Positions 36,659-45,776 of a stretch of 64,000 bases of DNA are shown here, in pieces. Every line of letters begins with the position of its first letter. Position 1 is the stretch's first letter. The notes under the pieces are model-generated. The model had not been told where the DNA came from. It did no database searches and saw only the letters and a program-made list of their open reading frames with translations. The DNA is from an uncultured Lachnospiraceae bacterium (lineage in GTDB: Bacteria > Bacillota > Clostridia > Lachnospirales > Lachnospiraceae). A program made the position numbers and the translations under genes. The DNA lies in contig CAKQXY010000006.1 of the NCBI GenBank assembly GCA_934292725.1, positions 1-64,000 on the forward strand, in the 5' to 3' direction.

Positions 36659-36696
36659 GAATGGGAAGAGGGCAGACTTCTTCCCATTTGTTTTTC
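36659..36696 (+). terminator. intercistronic hairpin between binding protein and permeases
   Basis: GAATGGGAAGA ... TCTTCCCATTT with a TTGTTTTT tail. Same position as the hairpins after the binding-protein genes at 17361 and 55721. Confidence 0.7.
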
Positions 36697-36718
36697 AAAA
36701 GGAAAGTGAGGAAAAAGA

Positions 36719-37648
36719 ATGAAACAAAATATTCACGGCTCCTTTGGGGTAAGAGTAAAAAGGGACTGGAAAAGAAATAAATCACTATATATTATGATTC
36801 TCCCAGTTGTGATATTCTATCTATTATTTATGTATAAGCCGATGTATGGTGTGATTATTGCATTTATGGATTATGCACCAGCAAAAGGCATTTGGGGTAG
36901 TAAGTGGGTTGGCTTTAAACATTTTGAACGCTTTTTTACAGGCCCATATTTTGGTCGTTTGTTAAGAAATACCCTGCTTCTTAGTCTATATAGTATTTTA
37001 TTTTGTTTTACAACACCGATTATTCTTGCACTTCTTTTAAATGAAGTACATTGTAAAAAATATAAATCTGTTGCGCAGACACTTAGCTATCTGCCGCACT
37101 TCGTTTCTATGGTCGTTACTGCAGGAATTATTAAAGAGTTCTGTATGTCTGACGGACTTTTAAATGATATCATTGTATTGTTTGGCGGATCACGCTCTGC
37201 ACTTCTTCAAAGACCAGAGCTATATCGAACAATTTATATTGTTTCTGATATTTGGCAGGAAGTTGGTTGGGGATCAATCATTTATTTAGCAGCATTGGCA
37301 GGAATTGATCAGCAGTTATACGAGGCAGCAGAGATTGATGGAGCAGGAAAATGGCAGCAGACACTTCATGTCACAATTCCTGGCATTACTCCAACAATCA
37401 TTACAATGTTTATCTTGAGAGTTGGAAATTTGATGAGCATGGGTTATGAGAAGACCATTCTTCTTTACAGCAGTGCTACATATGAAACTGCAGATATCAT
37501 TTCCTCCTATATTTACCGAGTTGGTCTTCAGGAGCAAAGCTGGAGCTATTCAACGGCAATCGGTTTGTTAAACTCTATCATCAACTGTATTCTTTTGGTG
37601 ATTACAAATAAGATAAGCAAGCGGGTTGCAGAGACTAGTTTGTGGTAA
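36719..37648 (+). CDS. CUT1 sugar ABC transporter permease (LplB type)
   Basis: A 309-residue permease with about six helices. The EAA loop is YEAAEIDGAGKWQQ near residue 200, followed by VTIPGITP. It forms a channel with the next gene product. The ribosome site is GTGAGG, and the next gene starts 16 bp after its stop. Confidence 0.92.
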   Translation: MKQNIHGSFGVRVKRDWKRNKSLYIMILPVVIFYLLFMYKPMYGVIIAFMDYAPAKGIWGSKWVGFKHFERFFTGPYFGRLLRNTLLLSLYSILFCFTTPIILALLLNEVHCKKYKSVAQTLSYLPHFVSMVVTAGIIKEFCMSDGLLNDIIVLFGGSRSALLQRPELYRTIYIVSDIWQEVGWGSIIYLAALAGIDQQLYEAAEIDGAGKWQQTLHVTIPGITPTIITMFILRVGNLMSMGYEKTILLYSSATYETADIISSYIYRVGLQEQSWSYSTAIGLLNSIINCILLVITNKISKRVAETSLW

Positions 37649-37664
37649 GAAAGGAGAATGCGAA

Positions 37665-38555
37665 ATGGCAAGCAGAAAAAAAATCAAGCAACCGGCTTCG
37701 GTTTATGTATTTCAAGTATTTAATTATTGTTTTCTGACAGTGCTGGTTTTGATGTGCCTATATCCGATGTGGTATTGTCTGATGGCATCTTTTAGTGAGC
37801 CAGGTAAAATGATGGCACATATGGGACCACTACTAACTCCTCTTGGATTTTCTGTAGAGGCATATAAGAAGGTTTTCTTAAATCCGAATATTATATCTGG
37901 CTATAAAAATACATTGTTTATTTTGGTTGTCGGTGTATTTCTAAACTTAATTATGACATCCTTAGCGGCATATGTATTGTCCAGAAAGAACGTAATGTGG
38001 AAAAAGCCGTTAATGATCTTCATTATGATTACGATGTTCTTTAGCGGTGGATTAATTCCGACTTATTTGAACTTAAAAGATTTGCATTTGAACAATACTC
38101 TTTGGGGATTGATTATTCCATGGTTGATTAATACGTTTAACATGATCATCATGAGAACTGCATTTGAGTCCATACCAGATAGCTTAATTGAAGCTGCACA
38201 GATTGATGGAGCAACACACTGGAGAATTTTAAGAAGCATTGTGCTTCCATTGTCAAAAGCAACCATCGCTGTTATGGTTTTGTATTACGGAGTAGAAAAG
38301 TGGAATGGATGGTTTTGGGCATCTGCATTGATTCGTGATCGTGGAAAGTTGCCATTGCAGGTTATTTTGAGAGAAATTTTGCTTTCATCAACTCAGTCTA
38401 TGCAGACAGGTGCAGGAAGCAGTGATACAGAAGCAATTGGTGTAACAATTCGTTATGCAACAACAATTGTAGCAACAGTTCCGATTTTGTGTGTCTATCC
38501 GTTTATTCAGAAGTATTTTACAAAGGGTGTTATGATCGGAGCCGTGAAGGAATAA
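37665..38555 (+). CDS. CUT1 sugar ABC transporter permease (YtcP/LplC type)
   Basis: A 296-residue second permease. The EAA-type loop is IEAAQIDGATHWRI near residue 175, followed by IVLPLSKA; the tail is KGVMIGAVKE. AAAGGAG precedes the ATG at 37665, which I prefer to an earlier in-frame start lacking a ribosome site. It lies directly before the beta-glucuronidase gene. Confidence 0.92.
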   Translation: MASRKKIKQPASVYVFQVFNYCFLTVLVLMCLYPMWYCLMASFSEPGKMMAHMGPLLTPLGFSVEAYKKVFLNPNIISGYKNTLFILVVGVFLNLIMTSLAAYVLSRKNVMWKKPLMIFIMITMFFSGGLIPTYLNLKDLHLNNTLWGLIIPWLINTFNMIIMRTAFESIPDSLIEAAQIDGATHWRILRSIVLPLSKATIAVMVLYYGVEKWNGWFWASALIRDRGKLPLQVILREILLSSTQSMQTGAGSSDTEAIGVTIRYATTIVATVPILCVYPFIQKYFTKGVMIGAVKE

Positions 38556-38601
38556 TTAGAAAGACGTATTAAAATATGAAACAATAAAAGGAGAAGAAGG
38601 A

Positions 38602-40383
38602 ATGCTATATCCAGTTGATAATGAGATCCGTCAGGTAAAGAGCTTAGACGGCATCTGGCGATTCAAAAAAGAAAATCGCATGGAAGAAGGTTTTGAGGAA
38701 AAGTGGTATGAAAAGCCACTTTCGAATTTTATCGATATGCCAGTTCCAGCAAGCTACAATGACATCACAACTGATAAAGAGTTGCGTGATCATGTTGGTT
38801 GGGTGTGGTATGAGACCGATGCCGTGATTCCTCGTGCGTGGACGAGGGATCAGCGAATTGTAATTCGTTTTGGAAGTGTCACTCAGCATGCAGTTGTCTA
38901 TTTCAATGGCGAGGAGATTGCACGTCATAAGGGCGGATTTCTTCCATTTGAGGCAGATATCACCGATAAGGTGCATGAGGGAAAGAATCGTTTGACAGTA
39001 GCTGTCAGCAATCTTCTTGACTGGAGCTGCATTCCAAGCGGTGAGTACAAATTTGTTAAAAACTGGCTTTATCCAGAGGGACATTGGGAGCAGGAATATT
39101 TCTTCGATTTCTTTAACTATTCTGGTATCCATCGTCCTGTTCGTCTCTACACAACGCCTCTGTCATACGTATCAGACGTTACCGTAAAGACAACAATCGA
39201 GGGTACTGACGGAATTGTATCATATGAAATCGAAACAGCTGGAGCTTCTAGTGAGCAGCCAGTACATGTTGTGATTCGCGACGAACAAGGGGAAGTAGTT
39301 GCGCACGGTGAGGGTCAAAAGGGAAAAATTATTATTAACGATGCTCATCTGTGGGAACCAGGTGCAGCATATCTGTATCAGTTTGATATTACATATGGGG
39401 AAAATTCTGCTGAAAATACAGATCATTACACACTGCCATTTGGTGTGAGAACAATTGAAGTTACTGAAAAAGAGTTTAAGATCAATGGAAAGCGCTTCTA
39501 CTTCAAGGGCTTTGGTAAGCATGAGGACAGCGATATTCGCGGAAAGGGTCTGGATCAGGCGCTTAACGTAAGAGATGCTGAGCTGTTAAAGTGGATGGGT
39601 GCAAACTCCTTCCGTACATCTCATTATCCGTACTCAGAAGAAATGATGCAGCTAGCAGACCGTCAGGGCTTTGTCATTATTGATGAAGTTCCAGCAGTTG
39701 GTATGAACATGTTTATGCCGGGTGCACCTGATATCTTTACAAAAGAGCGTGTTAATGAAAAGACACTAGAGCATCATAAGACAGTACTAAAGGAACTCTA
39801 TCAGCGTGACAAGAACCATCCTTGTGTTGTTATGTGGAGTGTGACAAACGAACCAAATTCAAACGAGGAAAACGCACTGCCTTATTTCACAGAAGTTGTA
39901 AAGCAGATCCGCTCACTTGATGATACACGTCCAGTTACAGGCGTTATGTGCGTGGATGTACAGGAAGACAAGATCTCTCAGCTGTTTGATGTGATTTGCA
40001 TCAACCGTTATTTTTCCTGGTATCTGCATACTGGCAGAATTGAAACCATCTATCCAATGATGAAAAAGGATCTGGAAGATTGGCATGCAAAATATCATAA
40101 GCCTGTCATTGTTACAGAGTATGGCGCTGATACGATTGCCGGAATGCATAAGCTTCCAGAGGTAATTTTCTCAGAGGAATATCAGGTAACATATCTCGAA
40201 GAAAATAATAGAGCAATGGATTCCTGCGATTTCGTAGCAGGTGAGCATATTTGGGCATTTGCAGACTTTATGACAAGTTTTGGTCTTCGCCGTATTGATG
40301 GAAATAAAAAGGGAATTTTCACCAGACAGCGTCAGCCAAAGGCAGCAGCATTTGCAATCAGAAAGCGCTGGCTGGAGAAATAA
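38602..40383 (+). CDS. uidA: GH2 beta-glucuronidase
   Basis: A 593-residue GH2 enzyme close to E. coli GUS. It hydrolyses beta-D-glucuronides. The order is sugar-binding domain, Ig-like domain and catalytic barrel. The acid/base glutamate lies in SVTNEPNSNEE near residue 416, and the nucleophile in VTEYGADT near residue 506. The N-x-K motif that binds the uronate carboxylate is present in GNKKGIFTR near residue 567, which separates true glucuronidases from galactosidases. The loop-1 region is a little shorter than in E. coli. No signal peptide is present, so substrates must be imported, presumably by the transporter encoded upstream. AAGGAG precedes the ATG. Confidence 0.95.
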   Translation: MLYPVDNEIRQVKSLDGIWRFKKENRMEEGFEEKWYEKPLSNFIDMPVPASYNDITTDKELRDHVGWVWYETDAVIPRAWTRDQRIVIRFGSVTQHAVVYFNGEEIARHKGGFLPFEADITDKVHEGKNRLTVAVSNLLDWSCIPSGEYKFVKNWLYPEGHWEQEYFFDFFNYSGIHRPVRLYTTPLSYVSDVTVKTTIEGTDGIVSYEIETAGASSEQPVHVVIRDEQGEVVAHGEGQKGKIIINDAHLWEPGAAYLYQFDITYGENSAENTDHYTLPFGVRTIEVTEKEFKINGKRFYFKGFGKHEDSDIRGKGLDQALNVRDAELLKWMGANSFRTSHYPYSEEMMQLADRQGFVIIDEVPAVGMNMFMPGAPDIFTKERVNEKTLEHHKTVLKELYQRDKNHPCVVMWSVTNEPNSNEENALPYFTEVVKQIRSLDDTRPVTGVMCVDVQEDKISQLFDVICINRYFSWYLHTGRIETIYPMMKKDLEDWHAKYHKPVIVTEYGADTIAGMHKLPEVIFSEEYQVTYLEENNRAMDSCDFVAGEHIWAFADFMTSFGLRRIDGNKKGIFTRQRQPKAAAFAIRKRWLEK

Positions 40384-40432
40384 ACAGCGCATGTTAAAAA
40401 ATGAAAAAGAATAAGATATAAGAATGAATGAA

Positions 40433-40487
40433 GTGCCAAAGACAGGCGAAATCGTAAGGTTTTAGTTTGTCTTTGGTGTTTTTTTAT
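40433..40487 (+). terminator. terminator after the beta-glucuronidase gene
   Basis: GCCAAAGACA ... TGTCTTTGGTG with a long loop and a TTTTTTT tail. Confidence 0.85.
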
Positions 40488-40515
40488 TGCAAAAAGAAAG
40501 GACAAATGATAAGCT
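40487..40515 (+). promoter_or_regulatory. weak promoter candidate of the GntR/LacI-type gene
   Basis: TTGCAA (40487-40492), 17 bp, TAAGCT (40510-40515) with an extended TGA. It overlaps the tail of the terminator. Confidence 0.3.
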
Positions 40516-40549
40516 AGGAAAAAAGTGATTGTTTGAAGGAGAAAATAAT

Positions 40550-41647
40550 ATGGCAAACCCAGACAGCCAGGAATCTAAATACTGGAAGTTAATGAGTGAA
40601 CTGAAACAAAAAATAGTAGATGGTACTTATCAGGCAGGTGATAAAATGCCGTCGGAGAATGAACTGGCTGCTTTTTATCAGGTGAGCCGTCATACAGTTA
40701 GAAAGGCACTCGCGATTTTGGAGAATGAAGGCTATATTTATGCTGTTCACGGCAAAGGAACATTTTGTTCGGAGATGGGACGTCATACAAAGACATCTCG
40801 CAATATTGCTGTTGTGACGACATATCTGTCAGATTATATTTTTCCGTCTGTTATTCAGGGAATTGATCAGGTCATGACAGAGAATGGCTACAGCATTATC
40901 TTAAAGAATACAAAAAATTCCTCCAGCGCAGAAGGAAAATGCCTGGAGGAGCTTCTTTCAAAGGATATAGAAGGTCTGATTATTGAGCCAAGTAAGAGTG
41001 AAATTTACTGCCGTCATATTGCACTGTATAAAAAGCTTGATGAGTTTCATATTCCTTATGTGTTTATTCAGGGAACTATGGAGCAGCTTAAAGATCATCC
41101 GTATGTTATGATGGATGATTGTAAGGGCGGATACCTGATTACAAAGTATCTTCTTGAGACAGGTCATCGCCAGATCCTTGGCATGTTTAAGGCAGATGAC
41201 CGTCAGGGGATTGAGCGCCACCGCGGTTACGTGCGTGCGCTTCAGGAATATGGTGTTTTGTATGATCCAGACCGCATTATATGGTTTCACACAGAAGACC
41301 GTGCTGTTAAACCGTTTGCAAAACTGCGTGCAATGGCAGCGTCGAAAGCAAAGTTTGACAGTGTTGTCTGCTATAATGATCAGATTGCGATTAAGACCAT
41401 TCAGACACTTTCTCAGCTTGGCATTCGTGTCCCGGATGATGTGTCAGTAACGGGATATGACAATTCATTTCTGGCAGAAAATTATCAGGTGGGGCTGACA
41501 ACTATTGCTCATCCTCATGAAAGACTAGGAGAACGGGCGGCAAAGCTTTTGCTTGATCTTATGCAGGCAAAGCCGCTTGGTGAGAAAGAGTGCCAGATTG
41601 TCATAGAGCCGCAGTTAATCGAGAGAGAATCTTGCAAACCTAGGTAA
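40550..41647 (+). CDS. GntR-type HTH / LacI-type effector repressor (AraR-like)
   Basis: A 365-residue regulator that joins a GntR winged helix (about residues 10-75, MPSENELAAFYQVSRHTVRKAL) to a LacI/periplasmic-binding-protein-like sugar-sensing domain (about 85-360). This is the architecture of the arabinose repressor AraR of Bacillus. GAAGGAG precedes the ATG at 40550. It follows the beta-glucuronidase operon and precedes unrelated genes. It probably represses that operon or another sugar locus, with a sugar as inducer; the ligand cannot be read from sequence. Confidence 0.88.
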   Translation: MANPDSQESKYWKLMSELKQKIVDGTYQAGDKMPSENELAAFYQVSRHTVRKALAILENEGYIYAVHGKGTFCSEMGRHTKTSRNIAVVTTYLSDYIFPSVIQGIDQVMTENGYSIILKNTKNSSSAEGKCLEELLSKDIEGLIIEPSKSEIYCRHIALYKKLDEFHIPYVFIQGTMEQLKDHPYVMMDDCKGGYLITKYLLETGHRQILGMFKADDRQGIERHRGYVRALQEYGVLYDPDRIIWFHTEDRAVKPFAKLRAMAASKAKFDSVVCYNDQIAIKTIQTLSQLGIRVPDDVSVTGYDNSFLAENYQVGLTTIAHPHERLGERAAKLLLDLMQAKPLGEKECQIVIEPQLIERESCKPR

Positions 41648-41654
41648 AAATTTC

Positions 41655-41690
41655 AATACCACTTTACGCAAGCCGCGAAAAGTGGTATTA
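41655..41690 (+). terminator. hairpin after the GntR/LacI-type gene
   Basis: AATACCACTTT ... AAAGTGGTATT, 11 pairs with a 13-base loop and only a short T stretch. Probably a terminator. Confidence 0.6.
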
Positions 41691-41768
41691 TTGTATCTAA
41701 CGGCATTTACTGATTTAAAGTGCAATAGTTTACTGCGTCAATGCGGCAATGAAAGGAAAAATAGATAA

Positions 41769-43535
41769 ATGAGACAGCTAATGTTAGGAAACAAGGCACT
41801 CGCAAGAGGTCTGTATGAGGGCGGCTGCAGTATTGTATCAAGCTATCCGGGAACTCCGAGCACAGAGGTGACAGAGGAAGCGGTCAAGTTTGAAGAAATT
41901 TACTGCGAGTGGGCACCAAATGAAAAGGTTGCGCTAGAGACGGCGTTCGGCGCATCGCTAGCAGGAAAAAGAAGCTTCTGTGGTATGAAGCATGTAGGTT
42001 TAAATGTTGCAGCAGATCCGCTTTTTACTTGCTCCTATACCGGAGTAAACGGTGGATTGATTATCTGTGTGGCAGATGATCCAGCGATGCATTCATCTCA
42101 AAATGAGCAGGATTCCAGACACTATGCAATCGCAGCAAAGGTGCCAATGCTAGAGCCAGCAGATTCTGCAGAAGCCTGTGAGTTTGCAAAGGCAGCTTAT
42201 GAAATTTCAGAGGAGTTTGACACACCAGTTATCATTCGCATGTGCACAAGAATTGCGCATTCACAGAGCATTGTTGATACGAAAGAGCGTGTCTGTCCGC
42301 CGACAAAGCCATACGAAAAAAATGTCAGAAAGTATGTCATGACACCAGCCAATGCGATTGCGCGTCACCCGTTTGTTGAGGAGAGAACGTCACGTCTGGC
42401 TGAGTTTGCCAATACCAGCTCGCTAAATCGCGTGGAAAAGGGAAGTGAGCCAATCGGAATCATCACTTCTTCAACCTCCTACCAGTATGTGAAGGAGATT
42501 TTTTGCGATCACGTCAGCATTTTAAAGCTGGGAATGGTCAATCCGCTTCCAGAAAAGTTACTATTAGACTTTGCCAAGGGAAAAGAGCTGTTGCTGGTTG
42601 TGGAAGAGCTTGATCCAGTGATTGAAACCTACTGCAAGAGCTTAGGTATTTCGGTTCACGGAAAAGATGTACTTCCGATGACAGGTGAGTTTTCACAAAA
42701 TCTGCTTGCAGAAAAGCTAAGTAAAGCATTTCCAAAGCTTGCTGAACTAATAGGAACAATTCCGTCAGGAAGAAAACTTGATGAAGAGATTCCAGGTCGT
42801 CCGCCGGTGATGTGCGCTGGATGCCCACACCGTGGATTATTCTATACATTGTCAAAGAATAAATGTACCGTGCTTGGCGATATCGGCTGCTATACACTTG
42901 GTGCAGCTGCGCCGTTATCTTCCATTGATATGACACTTTGCATGGGTGCATCTGTCAGCGCAATCCATGGCTTTAACAAGGCGCTCGGAGAAGAGAGCGA
43001 GAAGAGAACAGTTGCAGTAATCGGTGATTCCACATTTATGCATTCTGGAATGACTGGACTTGCGAATATCGCATACAATCAGAGTAACTCCACCGTTATC
43101 ATTTTGGACAACTCAATTACTGGAATGACTGGACATCAGCAAAACCCGACGACAGGCTATAATATCAAGGGTGATCCGGCCGGAAAGATTGATTTGGAAA
43201 GTCTGTGCCGTGCGATGGGCATTCGCCGTGTCACTGTTGTCGATCCATACGATTTGGATGCGTGTGACCGCGCTGTAAAGGAAGAGCTTGCAGCCACAGA
43301 GCCGTCTGTTATCATCAGTCGTCGTCCGTGTGCACTGTTAAAATATGTAAAGCATAAGCCTGCTCTTGTTGTCGATCAGGACAAATGTGTTGGCTGTCGC
43401 GCCTGCATGAAGCTAGGCTGTCCGGCAATCAGCATTAGAGGCAAAATGGCAATGATTGATGCAACACAGTGTGTTGGCTGTGGTGTCTGCAGTAAGCTGT
43501 GCCGTCCGGGTGCATTAGGGGAGGTAACAAAATGA
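41769..43535 (+). CDS. iorA: indolepyruvate ferredoxin oxidoreductase, alpha subunit
   Basis: A 588-residue thiamine-diphosphate enzyme subunit. It decarboxylates aryl pyruvates made from Trp, Phe or Tyr and passes electrons to ferredoxin, giving aryl-acetyl-CoA. The order is an N-terminal pyrimidine-binding domain, a central domain, the thiamine-diphosphate site (GDSTFMHSGMTG near residue 418, with the NSITGM stretch) and two C-terminal 4Fe-4S motifs. Those motifs are CVGCRACMKLGC from residue 540 and CVGCGVCSKLC from residue 568. AAAGGAAAA lies just before the ATG. The gene overlaps iorB by four bases (ATGA), and an acyl-CoA ligase follows, so all three act together. Confidence 0.95.
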   Translation: MRQLMLGNKALARGLYEGGCSIVSSYPGTPSTEVTEEAVKFEEIYCEWAPNEKVALETAFGASLAGKRSFCGMKHVGLNVAADPLFTCSYTGVNGGLIICVADDPAMHSSQNEQDSRHYAIAAKVPMLEPADSAEACEFAKAAYEISEEFDTPVIIRMCTRIAHSQSIVDTKERVCPPTKPYEKNVRKYVMTPANAIARHPFVEERTSRLAEFANTSSLNRVEKGSEPIGIITSSTSYQYVKEIFCDHVSILKLGMVNPLPEKLLLDFAKGKELLLVVEELDPVIETYCKSLGISVHGKDVLPMTGEFSQNLLAEKLSKAFPKLAELIGTIPSGRKLDEEIPGRPPVMCAGCPHRGLFYTLSKNKCTVLGDIGCYTLGAAAPLSSIDMTLCMGASVSAIHGFNKALGEESEKRTVAVIGDSTFMHSGMTGLANIAYNQSNSTVIILDNSITGMTGHQQNPTTGYNIKGDPAGKIDLESLCRAMGIRRVTVVDPYDLDACDRAVKEELAATEPSVIISRRPCALLKYVKHKPALVVDQDKCVGCRACMKLGCPAISIRGKMAMIDATQCVGCGVCSKLCRPGALGEVTK

Positions 43536-44119
43536 CAAAGAATATTATGATCGTCGGTGTCGGCGGACAGGGATCGTTACTGGCAAGTAAGCTTTTGGGA
43601 TGGCTTTTACTAAATGAAGGCTATGATGTAAAGGTTTCTGAAGTGCACGGTATGAGCCAGAGAGGCGGAAGTGTTGTCACCTATGTGAGATTTGGCGAGA
43701 AGGTGTATTCACCGATTATAGATAAGGGCGAGGCAGATTTGATTGTCTCCTTTGAAAAGCTTGAGGCAGTCCGCTATCTGGATTATTTAAAGCCAGATGG
43801 CACAGTGGTTGTCAACATACAGCAGATTGATCCGATGCCGGTTGTGACAGGGGCAACTGTCTATCCGCAGGACTTAATCGAGAAGATGAAAGCAGCTGGT
43901 GCAAATGTGGATGCGATGGATTGTCTGACACTTGCAAGAGAGGCAGGCTCTGAGAAGGCTGTCAATTTGGTCCTTCTTGGTCGCCTATCAAGACACTATG
44001 ACATTCCACTAGAACATTGGCAGGCTGCGATTGAGGTATGTGTGCCAAAGAAGTTTCTTGAGATCAACCAGAAAGCCTTCCTTCTGGGACGAAATACAAA
44101 GCTGGATGGCGAAAACTAA
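43532..44119 (+). CDS. iorB: indolepyruvate ferredoxin oxidoreductase, beta subunit
   Basis: A 195-residue gamma/beta-type subunit of 2-oxoacid:ferredoxin oxidoreductase. The N-terminus carries VGGQGSLLASKLLG, and SEVHGMSQRGGSV matches the family. It forms the functional enzyme with IorA. The start is the ATG at 43532, overlapping the iorA stop as ATGA, with GGGGAGG upstream. Confidence 0.95.
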   Translation: MTKNIMIVGVGGQGSLLASKLLGWLLLNEGYDVKVSEVHGMSQRGGSVVTYVRFGEKVYSPIIDKGEADLIVSFEKLEAVRYLDYLKPDGTVVVNIQQIDPMPVVTGATVYPQDLIEKMKAAGANVDAMDCLTLAREAGSEKAVNLVLLGRLSRHYDIPLEHWQAAIEVCVPKKFLEINQKAFLLGRNTKLDGEN

Positions 44120-44137
44120 ACAAAGGGGAAAAAGAAA

Positions 44138-45772
44138 ATGCCTGTAACTGATTTGCTGGAGCGAAATCATAAATTGTACGGAGATGAGGTCGCTTTGGTG
44201 GAGCTAAATCCGCTGATGAAGGATACAAGAAAGACAACTTGGAAGGAGTATGATCTAGTTCAGCAGACCTCCCCAGTTGCCTATCGAAGAGAGATTACAT
44301 GGAGCGTTTTTGATGAGAAGGCGAACCGTGTTGCCAACATGCTTTTAGGCCGTGGCATCAAAAAAGGAGATCGCGTTGCGATTTTGATGTTCAACTGTCT
44401 GGAATGGCTTCCGATTTATTTTGGAATTTTAAAGACGGGCGCAATTGCGGTTCCGTTTAACTTCCGTTTCTCAGCAGACGAGATTCAATACTGTGCCGAT
44501 TTGGCTCAGGTTCATATTCTGTTCTTTGGCTCTGAATTTATTGGTCGAATTGAGTCAATTGCCGATGAGCTGCAAAAAGGTCGTCTGCTAATCTATGTCG
44601 GAGATGGTTGTCCAACCTTTGCAGAGAGCTATAGGGAGCTGGTTGCAGACTGCTCAAGCCAGGCGCCTCTTGTTCGACTTGAGGAAGAGGACGATGCGGC
44701 AATCTATTTTTCATCTGGTACGACCGGATTTCCAAAGGCCATTTTACATAATCACGAGAGCTTGTCTCAGGCGGCACAGATGGAGCAAAAGCACCATTTG
44801 ACCAGCCGTGATGATGTCTTTTTGTGCATCCCGCCTCTGTACCATACCGGAGCAAAATTTCACTGGATGGGCAGCTTATATGCAGGAAGTAAGGCAGTCC
44901 TTTTGAAAGGTACCACACCAGAGATTATTCTCGATGCTGTCTCAAAGGAGCAGTGCACAATTGTCTGGCTTTTGGTTCCGTGGGCTCAGGATATTTTAGC
45001 CGCTCTTGATAGAGGAGATATCAAGCTAGAAGACTATAAGCTTGACCAGTGGAGACTGATGCACATTGGTGCCCAGCCGGTTCCACCGTCATTAATTCGC
45101 CGCTGGAAGCAGTATTTTCCACACCACAAGTATGATACCAATTATGGCTTGTCTGAGTCCACCGGTCCTGGCTGTGTGCATCTTGGACTTGATAACATTG
45201 ATAAAGTTGGTTCCATCGGTATTCCAGGCTATCGCTGGTCCTGTAAAATTGTCGATGAAAATGGCAACGAGGTCAAGCAGGGCGAGGTTGGTGAGCTTTG
45301 TGTCAAGGGTCCTGGTGTGATGACTTGCTACTATAACGATCCGAAAGCGACAGCTGAGACACTCAAAAACGGTTGGCTCTACACTGGAGATATGGCAATG
45401 CAGGACGAGGATGGCTTCTACTTCCTCGTTGACCGAAAGAAAGATGTCATCGTCAGCGGTGGTGAGAATATCTATCCAGTTCAGATTGAGAATTTCCTAA
45501 GTGCCTATGAGAAGGTGCAGGATGTCGCAGTCATTGGACTGCCTGACAGCCGTCTTGGTGAGATCACGGGAGCTGTCATTCAAGTAAAAGATGGTATGGA
45601 ATGCACAGAAGAAGAGATTAATGAGTACTGTCAGAAGCTGCCTCGCTATAAGAGACCAAAGAAAGTTATCTTTGCCGAAGTGCCGCGCAATGCAACTGGA
45701 AAGATCGAAAAGCCGGCCCTTCGAAAGAAATATGGTGCCGAGCATCTGGTTGCACAGCAGAATTTGGCCTGA
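44138..45772 (+). CDS. AMP-forming acyl-CoA ligase (ANL superfamily)
   Basis: A 544-residue adenylate-forming ligase. Motifs: YFSSGTTGFPK near residue 190, YGLSESTG, GWLYTGDM near 412, DRKKDVIVSGGENIYP, and the catalytic lysine motif RNATGKIEKP near residue 520. It makes acyl-CoA from a carboxylic acid with ATP, or runs in reverse. Its place behind iorAB suggests an aryl acetate or an aryl-acetyl-CoA as substrate, so the set would either activate or release aryl acetates. Direct family specificity cannot be read. AAGGGG precedes the ATG. Its stop lies four bases from that of the converging exporter gene, with no terminator between them. Confidence 0.85.
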   Translation: MPVTDLLERNHKLYGDEVALVELNPLMKDTRKTTWKEYDLVQQTSPVAYRREITWSVFDEKANRVANMLLGRGIKKGDRVAILMFNCLEWLPIYFGILKTGAIAVPFNFRFSADEIQYCADLAQVHILFFGSEFIGRIESIADELQKGRLLIYVGDGCPTFAESYRELVADCSSQAPLVRLEEEDDAAIYFSSGTTGFPKAILHNHESLSQAAQMEQKHHLTSRDDVFLCIPPLYHTGAKFHWMGSLYAGSKAVLLKGTTPEIILDAVSKEQCTIVWLLVPWAQDILAALDRGDIKLEDYKLDQWRLMHIGAQPVPPSLIRRWKQYFPHHKYDTNYGLSESTGPGCVHLGLDNIDKVGSIGIPGYRWSCKIVDENGNEVKQGEVGELCVKGPGVMTCYYNDPKATAETLKNGWLYTGDMAMQDEDGFYFLVDRKKDVIVSGGENIYPVQIENFLSAYEKVQDVAVIGLPDSRLGEITGAVIQVKDGMECTEEEINEYCQKLPRYKRPKKVIFAEVPRNATGKIEKPALRKKYGAEHLVAQQNLA

Positions 45773-45776
45773 CCAG

